A stretch of 50,508 nt of DNA from an uncultured Actinomycetes bacterium (GCA_903850565.1 CAINLV010000100.1:1-50508); one strand, 5' to 3'; counted from the stretch's first letter, positions 28,854 through 37,473 are shown. The notes: generated by a model not told the origin, from the letters alone. Program-made: numbers and translations.

Positions 28854-30293
28854 ATGAAATCGGCGCTGAAGTTAATTGCCTTGGCGTTTGGGTTGGTTGC
28901 AACCTCTTATTTAGTTGCTGCGGCTTTTCTTGGATTTGAACTATTAGGTATCTCTAAAGATGCCAAGCAATTAGTTTCGCAAATCAAAGCCGGCGGAAAT
29001 GTTGATGCGCAACATTGGCTCGCCGATGCAATGAATAAACGAATCGCATCGGTCACCAACGACTTGAATGATCCACTGTGGCGACCGCTGGTTAAACACT
29101 TCTCGAAAGACTTTCACGGTGAATCACAACTTCTTCAATCTTTGATTGCAGTGTCACCAGAGATTGCAGGTTCTGGAAGAGCAAAACGATATTTGATCGC
29201 CGTTCAAAATAACGCCGAAGCTCGCGGTACCGGTGGGTTAATTGGCGCGTTTGCGGAAATTGAAATCCACAGCGGGAAAATCACAATCTTGCGCGAGGGT
29301 TCGAATGCACAACTGCAGAGTCTGAAGAAAATACCGATCGCCATGTCTGGCGAATATATGTGGCACTACGGTGATGACCCAGCGATCTGGCAAAACTCAA
29401 ACGAATCTGCACATTTCCCTTATGGTGCAAAAATTTGGCTTGCACTCTGGGATAAGCAATTTCATGAAAAGTTAGATGGTGTAATTGCAACCGATCCCAT
29501 CGCACTTAGCTACGCCTTGAAAACGATCGGGACTGTTCACCTAGCCGATGCTGAAGCAATCACAGCGGACAATGTTGTGGAAAAAACTTTGTCCACCGCC
29601 TATTCCAGGTTCGCCACAGACAACGCGGCCCGAAAGAAATACCTTGTTGATGTCATGAAGGCGGTCCTGGATAAAATTGTCGAGGGCAACTTCTCACATC
29701 TGGCCTTCATTCGAAACCTGGAACAACCGCTCCTAGATCATCGAATGCTCTTTTATTCGGCCGAGGACGGTACGCAGAAGGAAATCCAGCCAACTCTGAT
29801 TGGCGGCGCACTCTCGGAGCTCCAAGATAGCCAGATCCGGGTCAGTGTCATTAATACCTCGGGCAACAAGTTGGATTACTACATCAAGCGTTCCATCAGC
29901 GTTGTGCGAAGTCGTTGCAAAAAGAGCCAAATCGTGACCGTTAAGGTAACTGTTACAAATACCCTCAAATCGGACGCAGCCTTAACTGACTATGTGAAGG
30001 GGCGATTGGATCTGCACGCTCCCCATGGCGTGAATGGCAGCCACGGTTTCCAGCTCAATATTTATGGGCCAACGGGTTCAGAGGTAACCTCCGCACTGCG
30101 AAATGCCGAACTTTCTCGAAGCCCACGGCTTTACACTGAACTCAACCACCCAGATGCTGCATTTTCCATTGACCTACCAAAGCAGGCGAGCGAGACCGTT
30201 ACCGTCGAGTTTCAAGGTGGCTCCGGAGCGCTCTCACTTTATTCCCAGCCATTGGTTCAGCCAGATTTCGTACAGGTTAAAGATTCCTGCTGA
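28854..30293 (+). CDS. DUF4012 domain-containing membrane-anchored protein
   Basis: One N-terminal helix (about residues 5-27) anchors a long extracytoplasmic domain that matches DUF4012: the core motif KRYLIAVQNNAEARGTGGLIGAFAEIEIHSGKI is present near residue 103. Family members commonly sit in polysaccharide gene clusters of actinobacteria and have no proven biochemistry. It starts 4 nt after the BY-kinase gene, with which it is co-transcribed, and resembles a partner of export or attachment of the polymer. Confidence 0.85.
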   Translation: MKSALKLIALAFGLVATSYLVAAAFLGFELLGISKDAKQLVSQIKAGGNVDAQHWLADAMNKRIASVTNDLNDPLWRPLVKHFSKDFHGESQLLQSLIAVSPEIAGSGRAKRYLIAVQNNAEARGTGGLIGAFAEIEIHSGKITILREGSNAQLQSLKKIPIAMSGEYMWHYGDDPAIWQNSNESAHFPYGAKIWLALWDKQFHEKLDGVIATDPIALSYALKTIGTVHLADAEAITADNVVEKTLSTAYSRFATDNAARKKYLVDVMKAVLDKIVEGNFSHLAFIRNLEQPLLDHRMLFYSAEDGTQKEIQPTLIGGALSELQDSQIRVSVINTSGNKLDYYIKRSISVVRSRCKKSQIVTVKVTVTNTLKSDAALTDYVKGRLDLHAPHGVNGSHGFQLNIYGPTGSEVTSALRNAELSRSPRLYTELNHPDAAFSIDLPKQASETVTVEFQGGSGALSLYSQPLVQPDFVQVKDSC

Positions 30294-30338
30294 TCGGAAA
30301 AAAATCAACTTCCCGTTAGGAAAACTGTACTTTTTGCC

Positions 30339-30346
30339 TATACTAT
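30339..30346 (+). promoter_or_regulatory. -10 region for the OmpA-like gene
   Basis: TATACT/TACTAT overlap at 30339-30346, 6-8 nt before the ATG at 30353. No ribosome site is visible, so a leaderless start is likely. Confidence 0.55.
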
Positions 30347-30352
30347 CCGTTT

Positions 30353-31417
30353 ATGAAATCCAACACATCCCGCACACTGGTCATGAGTTTTTGCATCGCG
30401 CTGAGCCTTCCGCTTTCGGCTCCAGCCTTCGCGGATAGCAACTATCCGCCAACCCAAAACCAGAGTTTCCAAAACCCGGTCATCATCAGTGAGACCGGCG
30501 TAATTGAAACTTCTCTAATCATTGAAAAGGGCGGCGTTACTTCGGCAACAGCTGTTGTTGGATCTTCGATTGAGATTTCACTTCCAAATTTGAAAAAGGG
30601 TTCACCGGTCTCATTCACAATTGTCGGACCTGATGGCACCAAAGACACTCCACCATCATTAGTTGTTGGCAGTGACGGAACTCTCCGTACCGGCGGATTA
30701 ATTTTCAACGTTAAAGGCCTCTGGGTATTAACCTTCAAAACTGCTGGTGGAGCTATCTGGACTGTGAACGTTACCGTCTCACCAAAAGAGAAGGCAGTTC
30801 CTATTGTTGCGGCAACTATGGAGACAATTGCTGAACCGAAGAAGAAGATTGTGAACCAAATTGTTCCAATCACACAACCGGTAAAGGTAAATCTTCCTAA
30901 GGACACGGCTAAGACCCAAGTCTTCGTCAACGGAAATCTAACGTTGGTAAAAGTTTCAAAAGACGGAAAATTCGTTTTGCCGGTAACGGTAGGACCAAAG
31001 GATAAAGTCACTTTGGTTGTAACCAATAGCAAGGGAGAGAAAGCCACTACTACTATTCCGCTCAATCAAAATCCAATTTCTATTGCCAACGTGAACTTTG
31101 ATCTAGGCAAGTTCGATCTCTCCGGTCAGGCCGCGGGAATTTTGGATAATGTTGTCCGACAAGTTAAGTCGCATGGTTTCACTAAAATAATCCTCACTGG
31201 TTATACCGATGCTCAAGGTGAAGGAAAGTTCGACAACCTAAAGTTGTCAAAGCAACGAGCCAGCGCGGTCCAAGATTATCTGAATACCGCGTTCAAGAAA
31301 ATTGAGTACGCGATTACATTCTCAACCGACTTTAAGGGGCCTAAGGATCCAATTGGCAGCAACAAAGACGCCAATGGACAGGCCCTTAACCGACGCGTGG
31401 AGATCTCAGTTAAGTAA
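30353..31417 (+). CDS. Secreted OmpA-family protein
   Basis: A signal peptide (SFCIALSLPLSAPAFA) leads into Ig-like beta domains (about residues 40-230). The C-terminus has an OmpA-like peptidoglycan-binding domain starting VNFDLGKFDLSGQAAGIL, with ILTGYTDAQGEGKFDNLKLSKQRASAVQDYLN and the closing NRRVEISVK. The domain binds peptidoglycan; here it would fix the protein to the wall of a cell without an outer membrane. It follows the polysaccharide export genes under its own promoter and is closed by a strong terminator. A wall-linked surface or assembly role is inference. Confidence 0.85.
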   Translation: MKSNTSRTLVMSFCIALSLPLSAPAFADSNYPPTQNQSFQNPVIISETGVIETSLIIEKGGVTSATAVVGSSIEISLPNLKKGSPVSFTIVGPDGTKDTPPSLVVGSDGTLRTGGLIFNVKGLWVLTFKTAGGAIWTVNVTVSPKEKAVPIVAATMETIAEPKKKIVNQIVPITQPVKVNLPKDTAKTQVFVNGNLTLVKVSKDGKFVLPVTVGPKDKVTLVVTNSKGEKATTTIPLNQNPISIANVNFDLGKFDLSGQAAGILDNVVRQVKSHGFTKIILTGYTDAQGEGKFDNLKLSKQRASAVQDYLNTAFKKIEYAITFSTDFKGPKDPIGSNKDANGQALNRRVEISVK

Positions 31418-31433
31418 TTCCTAACTTCCAAAG

Positions 31434-31469
31434 AAAAGACCCCAGGCGAACGAGCACCTGGGGTCTTTT
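31434..31469. terminator. Strong bidirectional intrinsic terminator
   Basis: A perfect 13-bp stem AAAAGACCCCAGG/CCTGGGGTCTTTT with a 10-nt loop, then more T on the plus strand and a matching A/T run on the minus strand. It lies between two convergent genes, OmpA-like and the sugar transferase. Confidence 0.92.
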
Positions 31470-31485
31470 TCTTGGCCTTGTTTTT

Positions 31486-32922
31486 TTAGTAAGCACCTTT
31501 ACCGGTAATCATTACGCCAATAGTTCGAAGCACAATCCAAAGATCGCCAGTGAATGACCATTTGATTGAGTAATTCAGATCCAACAGAAGTGATTTATTC
31601 CAAGTCAGATCTGCACGCCCATTTACCTGCCATGGGCCAGTAATTCCTGGTTTAACGTGCATGCGGCGCAGTGCTAACTGCGAATACCGCATGACTTCAT
31701 CAGGCAATGGTGGACGAGGACCAACTACAGACATCTCACCTTTGAGCACATTAATGAATTGTGGCAACTCATCCAAGGAGAAGCGGCGAAGAATCTTTCC
31801 AATATCTGTTACTCGTGGATCATTTTCAGCTTTGAAAAGCAGATGGTCGCCATCATGTTTGTTGGCAACTAATTCCTTCAAGTTTTCAGCGTTGATGATC
31901 ATGGAACGAAACTTTATGAACCTAAATAGTTCACCATCTTGGCCAACGCGTTCACTCATATAGAAGATTGGACCGCCATCTGCCATTTTTATCAGGATCG
32001 AAATAGCTAAGAAGATTGGTGCAAGCAAGAATAAAATGACAGCGGAAAATACGATATCAAAGGCGCGTTTGATGAAGGCATCTATTTGAGACAATCTGGA
32101 ATCAACAACGCTAAAGAATGGCGAATCATCTTCGCGCACCAGGAAGTTAAAGAAACCCCCCTGCTCAACCAGCATTGGGATTACATGGGTCTTGATGGGG
32201 TAAGAACTGAGGTAATCAACCACATTCGCAACAGAAATGTCGCCAGCTGCAAGGGACAAAATTAAAGCATCCGTTGGTTTGTCACCTTGGAAGACTGCAT
32301 TTAGATGCGGGGCTAGTTCCGTTGCAGAACTTTCTAGGATGCATACATCTGCGACGTGGTATCCATAATCGGGATTGGAATCAATCCATTCGCGGTATTT
32401 TTCCGTAGATTCCAGATCTGTGCCGATAAGCAGGAGGCCACGGGTAAATTGGCGATGCTCGCGTAGTCGCCGAAAAACTAGAGTATTTAGCAGGAAGCGG
32501 AAGAAGAAGATTAAGTTGATAGAGAGAATCACATAGAAAACAAAAATAGTTCTAGAAAAAGATATTTTGAAAACATAGAAGGAAAACCCAAGCGAGAAAA
32601 GAAAGATCATCGATTTGTTCAACAAGATCTTGTCTTTATTGGAGGTGTGCAACTGGAGGTATGGCGAGTAAGAACCACCTATAACAAAGCGCAGCAACCA
32701 AGCGATTGAAATGATCACCAAGACCATGTCATAAGTCGGGTCCCAATTTAAAATTTCTATCCGGGGATTTGCAACGTGATCGGGGAATTTAAGAATTATT
32801 GAAATCCAACCCGCTAAAGTCAGCGCAAAGGTGTCTGCAGCAAAGAGAAAGAGCGACCCGCTTAACTTCCAGAAGGTAACTCGTTCTTGGCGCTGGCGAA
32901 CCAGATTGTGCGCAAGAGTCAC
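31486..32922 (-). CDS. Polyprenyl-phosphate sugar phosphotransferase (WbaP/WcaJ type)
   Basis: The enzyme that starts polysaccharide synthesis by moving a sugar-1-phosphate from a nucleotide sugar to undecaprenyl phosphate. Four to five N-terminal helices precede a cytosolic CoA-binding-like domain. The C-terminal Bacterial_transferase block has the membrane re-entry helix, KRAFDIVFSAVILFLLAPIF, then SERVGQDGELFRFIKFRSM, DELPQFINVLKGEMSVVGPRPPLPDEV and KPGITGPWQVNGR. The GTG start has GAGGAG 7 nt upstream. Together with gmd and fcl it marks this as a surface polysaccharide cluster. Confidence 0.92.
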   Translation of the reverse strand: MTLAHNLVRQRQERVTFWKLSGSLFLFAADTFALTLAGWISIILKFPDHVANPRIEILNWDPTYDMVLVIISIAWLLRFVIGGSYSPYLQLHTSNKDKILLNKSMIFLFSLGFSFYVFKISFSRTIFVFYVILSINLIFFFRFLLNTLVFRRLREHRQFTRGLLLIGTDLESTEKYREWIDSNPDYGYHVADVCILESSATELAPHLNAVFQGDKPTDALILSLAAGDISVANVVDYLSSYPIKTHVIPMLVEQGGFFNFLVREDDSPFFSVVDSRLSQIDAFIKRAFDIVFSAVILFLLAPIFLAISILIKMADGGPIFYMSERVGQDGELFRFIKFRSMIINAENLKELVANKHDGDHLLFKAENDPRVTDIGKILRRFSLDELPQFINVLKGEMSVVGPRPPLPDEVMRYSQLALRRMHVKPGITGPWQVNGRADLTWNKSLLLDLNYSIKWSFTGDLWIVLRTIGVMITGKGAY

Positions 32923-32962
32923 AACAAAACTCCTCGGTCGGTCTACGTCTCATGAGCGTAAA

Positions 32963-32986
32963 GAGCCTTCCTTTCGGAAGGGGCTC
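32963..32986 (-). terminator. Hairpin between gmd and the sugar transferase
   Basis: On the minus strand GAGCC-CC-TTCC pairs with GGAA-GGCTC across a GAAA tetraloop (with a 2-nt bulge), followed by TTT. It could end gmd transcription, or act in the 5' leader of the sugar transferase gene 40 nt downstream. Confidence 0.5.
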
Positions 32987-33029
32987 GCTACCCTCACACA
33001 AACCTGTCTGAGAAGTCTAGACAACTTGT

Positions 33030-34007
33030 TTAAGAAAGCAACTCCGCATTCACCATAATCTTGGCTAACTCTGGGGTTAATACCGTCGGATGCCAACCCA
33101 GGATTCGTTCCGCCTTGCTGTAATCCCCGCGAAGATCATTAACCTCGGTCGGCCGGAAATAATTCTCATCAACTTGGACATATTTCTGCCACTCCAGCCC
33201 AACTGCTTCAAAGGCAAACTGGCAAAAATCTTCGACCGAGTATGAGGTGTTGGTTGCCACGACAAAATCGTCCGGTTCATCCGCCTGCAGCATCCGCCAC
33301 ATAGCTTCTACATATTCCGGCGCATAGCCCCAGTCTCTGCGAGCAAAGAGATTTCCCAGATATAGCGAATCTTGTTCCCCGCGCGAAATTCGCGCCGCCG
33401 CCTTTGCAATCTTCTGAGTCACGAAGGTATCGCCCCGCCTTGGGCTTTCGTGGTTAAATAAAATCCCATTTGTCGCAAAAATCCCATATGCCTCGCGATA
33501 GTTACGGGTAATCCAATATGAGAAAACTTTTGCTACACCGTATGGAGACCTGGGATAGAAAGCGGTGTTCTCATCTTGCGGCGGTGGCGTAGCGCCAAAC
33601 ATTTCCGAACTGGAAGCCTGATAAAACCGGGTTGGCAATCCAGCCGAACGAATAGCCTCCAACAACTGAACTGTGCCCACGCCAGTGATTTCGGATGTGT
33701 AGACCGGGATATCAAAGGATGCCCGAACATGGCTCTGCGCCCCCAAGTTATAGACCTCATCGGGCTCTATTTCGGCTACAAGGGCCGCTAAGGAAATTCC
33801 GTCAGAAAGATCGCCATAATGGAGAATTAGTCTTCTATTGAGCTCATGCGGGTCCTGATAAATATTTTCGATCCGGGCGGTATTGAAACTGGAAGATCTA
33901 CGAATCAACCCGTGCACGATGTAGCCCTTTGAAAGCAACAACTCCGCCAGGTAGGAACCATCTTGCCCAGTAATACCTGTAACCAGGGCAACTCGATTTT
34001 CCGTCAT
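33030..34007 (-). CDS. gmd: GDP-mannose 4,6-dehydratase
   Basis: A short-chain dehydrogenase-fold enzyme converting GDP-mannose to GDP-4-keto-6-deoxymannose. It opens with the NAD(P) motif [22 protein letters not shown] and [25 protein letters not shown] contain the Ser-Tyr-Lys catalytic set, and [14 protein letters not shown] with [23 protein letters not shown] is specific to Gmd. 325 aa is a normal length. TATAGT on the minus strand (34014-34019) lies 6 nt before the ATG. It is divergent from fcl, which uses its product. Confidence 0.96.
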   Translation of the reverse strand: MTENRVALVTGITGQDGSYLAELLLSKGYIVHGLIRRSSSFNTARIENIYQDPHELNRRLILHYGDLSDGISLAALVAEIEPDEVYNLGAQSHVRASFDIPVYTSEITGVGTVQLLEAIRSAGLPTRFYQASSSEMFGATPPPQDENTAFYPRSPYGVAKVFSYWITRNYREAYGIFATNGILFNHESPRRGDTFVTQKIAKAAARISRGEQDSLYLGNLFARRDWGYAPEYVEAMWRMLQADEPDDFVVATNTSYSVEDFCQFAFEAVGLEWQKYVQVDENYFRPTEVNDLRGDYSKAERILGWHPTVLTPELAKIMVNAELLS

Positions 34008-34013
34008 GGTTGA

Positions 34014-34050
34014 ACTATAAGAGATGTTTCTGCTTAATAGTCGCTATATT
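34014..34050. promoter_or_regulatory. Divergent leaderless promoters of gmd and fcl
   Basis: Minus-strand TATAGT (34014-34019) and plus-strand TATATT (34045-34050) each lie 6 nt before their start codon, in a 49-bp gap. Both fit leaderless transcription and fix the fcl start at 34057. Confidence 0.65.
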
Positions 34051-34056
34051 CCAAAC

Positions 34057-35016
34057 ATGGAAGCGCTGGACCGAAATGCACCGATTTATATCGCTGGTCA
34101 TTCCGGCATGGTTGGCAGCGCCATCCAACGATTGCTCCAAAAAGAGGGCTTCACCCAAATAATCGTCCGAACCTCTAAAGAATTGGACCTTCGCAACGAA
34201 GCTGCCACCAAATCCTTCTTTGAAGAGACCAAACCAACCAATGTAGTTCTGGCCGCGGCCAAAGTTGGTGGCATCATGGCCAACGCCAACAATCCAGCTA
34301 CTTTTCTGATGGACAATCTCTCAATCCAGAACAACGTAATGAAGGCAGCCTTAAACCAGGGGGTGCGCCGATTACTCTTTCTTGGCTCCAGCTGCGTCTA
34401 TCCAAAATTGGCCCCGCAGCCCATCAAAGAAGAATATTTACTTACCGGTCCGTTGGAAGTTACGAACGAAAATTATGCCATTGCAAAAATCGCTGGCTTA
34501 ATGCAAGTAAAGGCAATTCGTAAGCAATACGGACTTCCCTGGATCAGCGCGATGCCCACCAATCTCTATGGCCCCAACGACAATTACGACCCTGAAAATT
34601 CACATGTCTTGGCCGCCTTCATAAAAAGATTCCACGATGCAAAAGTCAATCACTTGCCGTCCGTCACTTGTTGGGGAACCGGAACCCCCCGCCGGGAGTT
34701 CCTCCATGTTGATGATCTAGCTCGTGCCTGTTTATTACTTCTTGATACGTATGATGACGACGTCGCCTTAAATGTCGGAGTTGGTGAAGATATTTCAATC
34801 AAAGAGCTGGCAGATTTGGTAGCCAAGGTCGTTGATTACACCGGAAAGATTGAATGGGATTCATCGAAACCCGATGGGACGCCAAGGAAACTCTTAGATA
34901 TATCAAAACTAAAAGCCCTTAAATTTTCGACTGAGATAGAACTAATAATAGGAATTCAGAATTCTCATACTCAATTTAGGCTGGAATCGCAGCCTAAGGT
35001 GCTCTCGGAAAGATAA
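34057..35016 (+). CDS. fcl: GDP-L-fucose synthase (epimerase/reductase)
   Basis: Makes GDP-L-fucose from GDP-4-keto-6-deoxymannose, the second step after Gmd. It has IYIAGHSGMVGSAIQRLL for NADP, LFLGSSCVYPKLAPQPIKEEYLLTG with the catalytic Ser/Cys, and NENYAIAKIAGL with the Tyr-Lys pair. PTNLYGPNDNYDPENSHVLAAFIKRFHDAK is diagnostic. The start at 34057, not 34024, is preferred because TATATT is 6 nt upstream and the NADP motif follows. The C-terminal ~20 residues diverge from typical family members without a frameshift being evident; length (319 aa) is normal. Confidence 0.94.
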   Translation: MEALDRNAPIYIAGHSGMVGSAIQRLLQKEGFTQIIVRTSKELDLRNEAATKSFFEETKPTNVVLAAAKVGGIMANANNPATFLMDNLSIQNNVMKAALNQGVRRLLFLGSSCVYPKLAPQPIKEEYLLTGPLEVTNENYAIAKIAGLMQVKAIRKQYGLPWISAMPTNLYGPNDNYDPENSHVLAAFIKRFHDAKVNHLPSVTCWGTGTPRREFLHVDDLARACLLLLDTYDDDVALNVGVGEDISIKELADLVAKVVDYTGKIEWDSSKPDGTPRKLLDISKLKALKFSTEIELIIGIQNSHTQFRLESQPKVLSER

Positions 35017-35023
35017 TAGGAAT

Positions 35024-35029
35024 TATAAT
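35024..35029 (+). promoter_or_regulatory. Consensus -10 box upstream of mscL
   Basis: TATAAT, an exact consensus -10, lies 56 nt before the mscL start; unlike most genes here mscL has a leader and a GGGAG ribosome site. Confidence 0.45.
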
Positions 35030-35085
35030 TAACGCCAAATCCTAAAGTTGGTAGTTCAAATCAAAATAAGCAGAGGGAGCAGCAA

Positions 35086-35475
35086 ATGTTCAAAGGATTT
35101 AAAGATTTCATCATGCGCGGCAATGTCATTGACCTGGCCATTGCGGTAGTTATAGGAGCGGCATTTAGTGGGGTGGTTGGGCAACTGACGAAGTCCTTCA
35201 TTGAGCCGCTGATCAAGGTCTTCGGTGGTGGGGGTATTCACGGCGGTGCTTTCGTGATTCATGGGGTTGCCTTCGATTGGGCGGCTTTTATCAACGCGGT
35301 CTTGAATTTGGTAATCGTGGCCTCGGTTTTGTACTTCTTCATCGTGACCCCTATGAATCAGATCAATGTGCGATTGAAGAAGGCTGAAGCTGAAGCCGCT
35401 CCGGCTGTCGCTACGCCTGAAGACGTGGCATTGCTTCGTGAAATCCGTGATCTGCTGAAGAAGCAACAGGGGTAG
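35086..35475 (+). CDS. mscL: Large-conductance mechanosensitive channel
   Basis: A 129-residue pore-forming channel that opens when membrane tension rises, releasing solutes after osmotic downshock. The N-terminal amphipathic helix and TM1 read FKDFIMRGNVIDLAIAVVIGAAFSGVV; the periplasmic loop is Gly-rich (GGGGIHGGAF); TM2 is AFINAVLNLVIVASVLYFFIVTPMNQ; and a charged C-terminal helix (LLREIRDLLKKQ) closes it. Length is typical. A small Lys-rich gene follows and both probably end at the terminator at 35678. Confidence 0.96.
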   Translation: MFKGFKDFIMRGNVIDLAIAVVIGAAFSGVVGQLTKSFIEPLIKVFGGGGIHGGAFVIHGVAFDWAAFINAVLNLVIVASVLYFFIVTPMNQINVRLKKAEAEAAPAVATPEDVALLREIRDLLKKQQG

Positions 35476-35510
35476 GCGTAGACTTCGGGCAACAAAGGAT
35501 TGGAGATGTC

Positions 35511-35621
35511 ATGGCAAATAAGGAACAAAAAAGTAATGCGAATGCGAAGAAGGAACCAAAGCTTTCACTAAAGGAAAAGCGCCTTCAGAAGCAAGAGAAA
35601 GCAGAAAAGAAGAAGTCGTGA
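35511..35621 (+). CDS. 36-residue Lys/Glu-rich small protein
   Basis: The frame starts ATGGCAAATAAG and encodes a 36-aa protein of mostly Lys, Glu, Ala and Gln (15 Lys/Arg) ending EKAEKKKS. GGAG lies 5 nt before the ATG, and the gene falls between mscL and a strong terminator, so it is likely translated. Short Lys-rich proteins with an LSLKEKR-type core recur in actinobacteria; from memory they are unnamed. Its charge pattern suggests a helix that binds nucleic acid or ribosomes, which is inference. Confidence 0.6.
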   Translation: MANKEQKSNANAKKEPKLSLKEKRLQKQEKAEKKKS

Positions 35622-35677
35622 TTCACTCGTGAGGTGGTAACCCTCACAAGATAGAAAATTCTTCGTTTGGAATTGTG

Positions 35678-35720
35678 TCTGACCCTCAAGGTGTATTTAC
35701 TTTGAGGGTCAGATTTTTTT
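35678..35720 (+). terminator. Intrinsic terminator after mscL and the small gene
   Basis: Perfect 12-bp stem TCTGACCCTCAA/TTGAGGGTCAGA with an 12-nt loop and seven T after it. Confidence 0.92.
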
Positions 35721-35766
35721 GTGGCTGACGAGCGCTCTGGAAAAGAGAAAGGCTGGCCAAAAGAAG

Positions 35767-36378
35767 ATGATGGTTTCCAGCTTCCGCACGAAGAGTTCGT
35801 TGATGGTGGCCTCGCTCCTTTCGGTTGCGGGATCGGTTTTACTTGGGAATTTCTCGGCAGATGCCGCGGAGATTATTCCAACAAGCTCATTAGTGACGGG
35901 CCAACTGACTACGCCAGCAACTTTTTCTTTAGTTAAAGGTGTGGCACACAGTTCGGTCCGGATTATTGAAACTTATATTTCATCCGGGTCAAATGCATTT
36001 GATGGAGTTAAATTCACATTGAATAATGCTGGGGATCCAGCGGTCAAACTCGTTCCAAAGTCGGTCATGGCTCTACCAGACGGTAAAAGCGAATTAGTGG
36101 CGATGGATGTCTATGCAATAAAAATGAATGACATGAGCAAAATGGATTTGGGCAGTGTGCGAGCCATCAGTTTGTGGGTAAATCGCAGAATAGATTCTTC
36201 AAAAAGTGGATCTTGGATATTGCTTCGCGAAGTGACCAGTGGGGTTTTACCTCCATCGATGGATCAGTGTTACACGAAAGAAAGTGATGGAACAATTCGA
36301 ATTCAATTCAGGAGAGTAATTGCGACTGCATCGAATATAGGCTCTAATCTGAATCTGAATACAGATTTAGAATCTTGA
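35767..36378 (+). CDS. Secreted protein of unknown function
   Basis: A 203-aa protein with a signal peptide (FRTKSSLMVASLLSVAGSVLLGNFSADAAE). The mature part looks beta-rich; segments such as GVKFTLNNAGDPAVKLVPKSVMALPDG have no family I recognise. Tandem ATGs at 35767 and 35770 could both start it; the longer upstream frame runs into the terminator and is unlikely. The sensor-regulator gene follows 22 nt later. Confidence 0.65.
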   Translation: MMVSSFRTKSSLMVASLLSVAGSVLLGNFSADAAEIIPTSSLVTGQLTTPATFSLVKGVAHSSVRIIETYISSGSNAFDGVKFTLNNAGDPAVKLVPKSVMALPDGKSELVAMDVYAIKMNDMSKMDLGSVRAISLWVNRRIDSSKSGSWILLREVTSGVLPPSMDQCYTKESDGTIRIQFRRVIATASNIGSNLNLNTDLES

Positions 36379-36400
36379 TTGGAAGGTTCCCGGTGGACCA

Positions 36401-37165
36401 TTGGACAAAATTGAATCAAAATTAATTAGGGCAGCATCCGAACTACTGGAATGTGTACAGAACCCTGATCTGACCAGAGAGGAACTCTGTCGGATCCTTT
36501 CGCTTCAAACCTTTCGTGACTTAGGATCGGAGTCGGCTTTCATAGGTGAAATCACTCAAAAAGGTACTCTCGCAGTGACTCATGCCTTTGGAATTCAAGC
36601 TCGGGAAATCGAATCGTGGAAGGAAATTCCTTTAACATCCGAAACCCCACTCTCGGTTTCGATAAGCGAGAATAAGCCGGTTTGGCTAGATCTTGCACAA
36701 GACAAGTACGAATTATTTCCAGCGATGAAGAAGTTTCGGGGGCACGGAATTAATGCCACGCTCATTTTGATTCCCGTCCGAAAATTCGGGATTCCCCTTG
36801 GGGCTATTGGTCTTTTCTCAAGGTATGAAGTTGAGGAAACTTTTTGTCTTGATAATTTTTTTGAATTAGTTGCCGGCATTATTTCAAGCAGTCTAAATGC
36901 TTCATCATCCTTTGTGACTTCGCTCCCGACTTTGAAACCTCGCACGTCAATTCACGAAATTTTATCGACACGTGAGGAAAATATTTTGGAAATGTTGGGG
37001 CGAAGCAAAACTAATGCCCAGATCGCAAATGATCTCGGTCTAGACGATTCAGTTGTTCGCCAAGACACAATTCACATTTATCGCAAACTGGGCATTAATT
37101 CTCGTTCAGAAGCCAAAGCTTTTTATAAAAAGAATTTAGCAAAACAAAAAGAGTTAAAGACCTAA
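36401..37165 (+). CDS. GAF-like sensor with LuxR-type DNA-binding domain
   Basis: A transcription regulator of 254 aa. The first ~165 residues look like a GAF/PAS-type ligand or signal domain (LIPVRKFGIPLGAIGLFSRY). The C-terminal helix-turn-helix reads STREENILEMLGRSKTNAQIANDLGLDDSVVRQDTIHIYRKLGINSRSEAKAFYK, a LuxR-type pattern in which the usual TVKxH is replaced by VVRQD. The start appears to be TTG at 36401, with GGTGG-rich sequence before it. It may respond to a state reported by the secreted gene upstream; that is inference. Its 3' end overlaps the convergent SHOCT gene by 12 bp. Confidence 0.8.
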   Translation: MDKIESKLIRAASELLECVQNPDLTREELCRILSLQTFRDLGSESAFIGEITQKGTLAVTHAFGIQAREIESWKEIPLTSETPLSVSISENKPVWLDLAQDKYELFPAMKKFRGHGINATLILIPVRKFGIPLGAIGLFSRYEVEETFCLDNFFELVAGIISSSLNASSSFVTSLPTLKPRTSIHEILSTREENILEMLGRSKTNAQIANDLGLDDSVVRQDTIHIYRKLGINSRSEAKAFYKKNLAKQKELKT

Positions 37166-37432
37166 TAAATTCTTTGCTTCTAGATATTGCTCTGGATTGA
37201 TATCGCCATTGGCAAGTCTGCGATCCAAAATTGCCTTTGGTGAATTTTCACCGGTACTAACAACTGGAGTTTGGTGCGCACTATGACTGCCGACCATTAC
37301 CCGACGATCTGATGCGCGAACCACAAACCAAATAACTAACGCAATCGCTACGACCCAGAAAATCATCATTCCAGCCATAGCCCAATCGTGACCGCCGTTG
37401 CCGAACTGGTCGTCATATCTCCAACCCATCAT
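37154..37432 (-). CDS. SHOCT domain membrane protein
   Basis: A 92-residue protein with one helix (MAGMMIFWVVAIALVIWFVV), a polar linker, and a C-terminal SHOCT motif SPKAILDRRLANGDINPEQYLEAKNLL. SHOCT is a short domain often placed at the ends of membrane-anchored or phage-related proteins. A 14-codon upstream frame (MDTEVKTLKNEGGK) overlaps its start as ATGA. Biological role unknown. Confidence 0.85.
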   Translation of the reverse strand: MMGWRYDDQFGNGGHDWAMAGMMIFWVVAIALVIWFVVRASDRRVMVGSHSAHQTPVVSTGENSPKAILDRRLANGDINPEQYLEAKNLLGL

Positions 37433-37473
37433 TTTCCGCCTTCATTCTTGAGTGTTTTAACTTCGGTATCCAT
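37429..37473 (-). CDS. Possible 14-residue upstream ORF coupled to the SHOCT gene
   Basis: An ATG at 37473 opens a 15-codon frame MDTEVKTLKNEGGK ending in TGA that overlaps the SHOCT ATG by ATGA. Its ribosome site is weak, so chance is a real alternative. Confidence 0.25.
   Translation of the reverse strand: MDTEVKTLKNEGGK

Noticed and set aside
34950-35016. Frameshift at the fcl C-terminus
   Set aside because: The tail aligns loosely with the usual end of the family in one frame and the length is normal.
35721-35936. 71-codon GTG frame overlapping the secreted gene
   Set aside because: Runs in another frame across a signal peptide-coding region and has no ribosome site.
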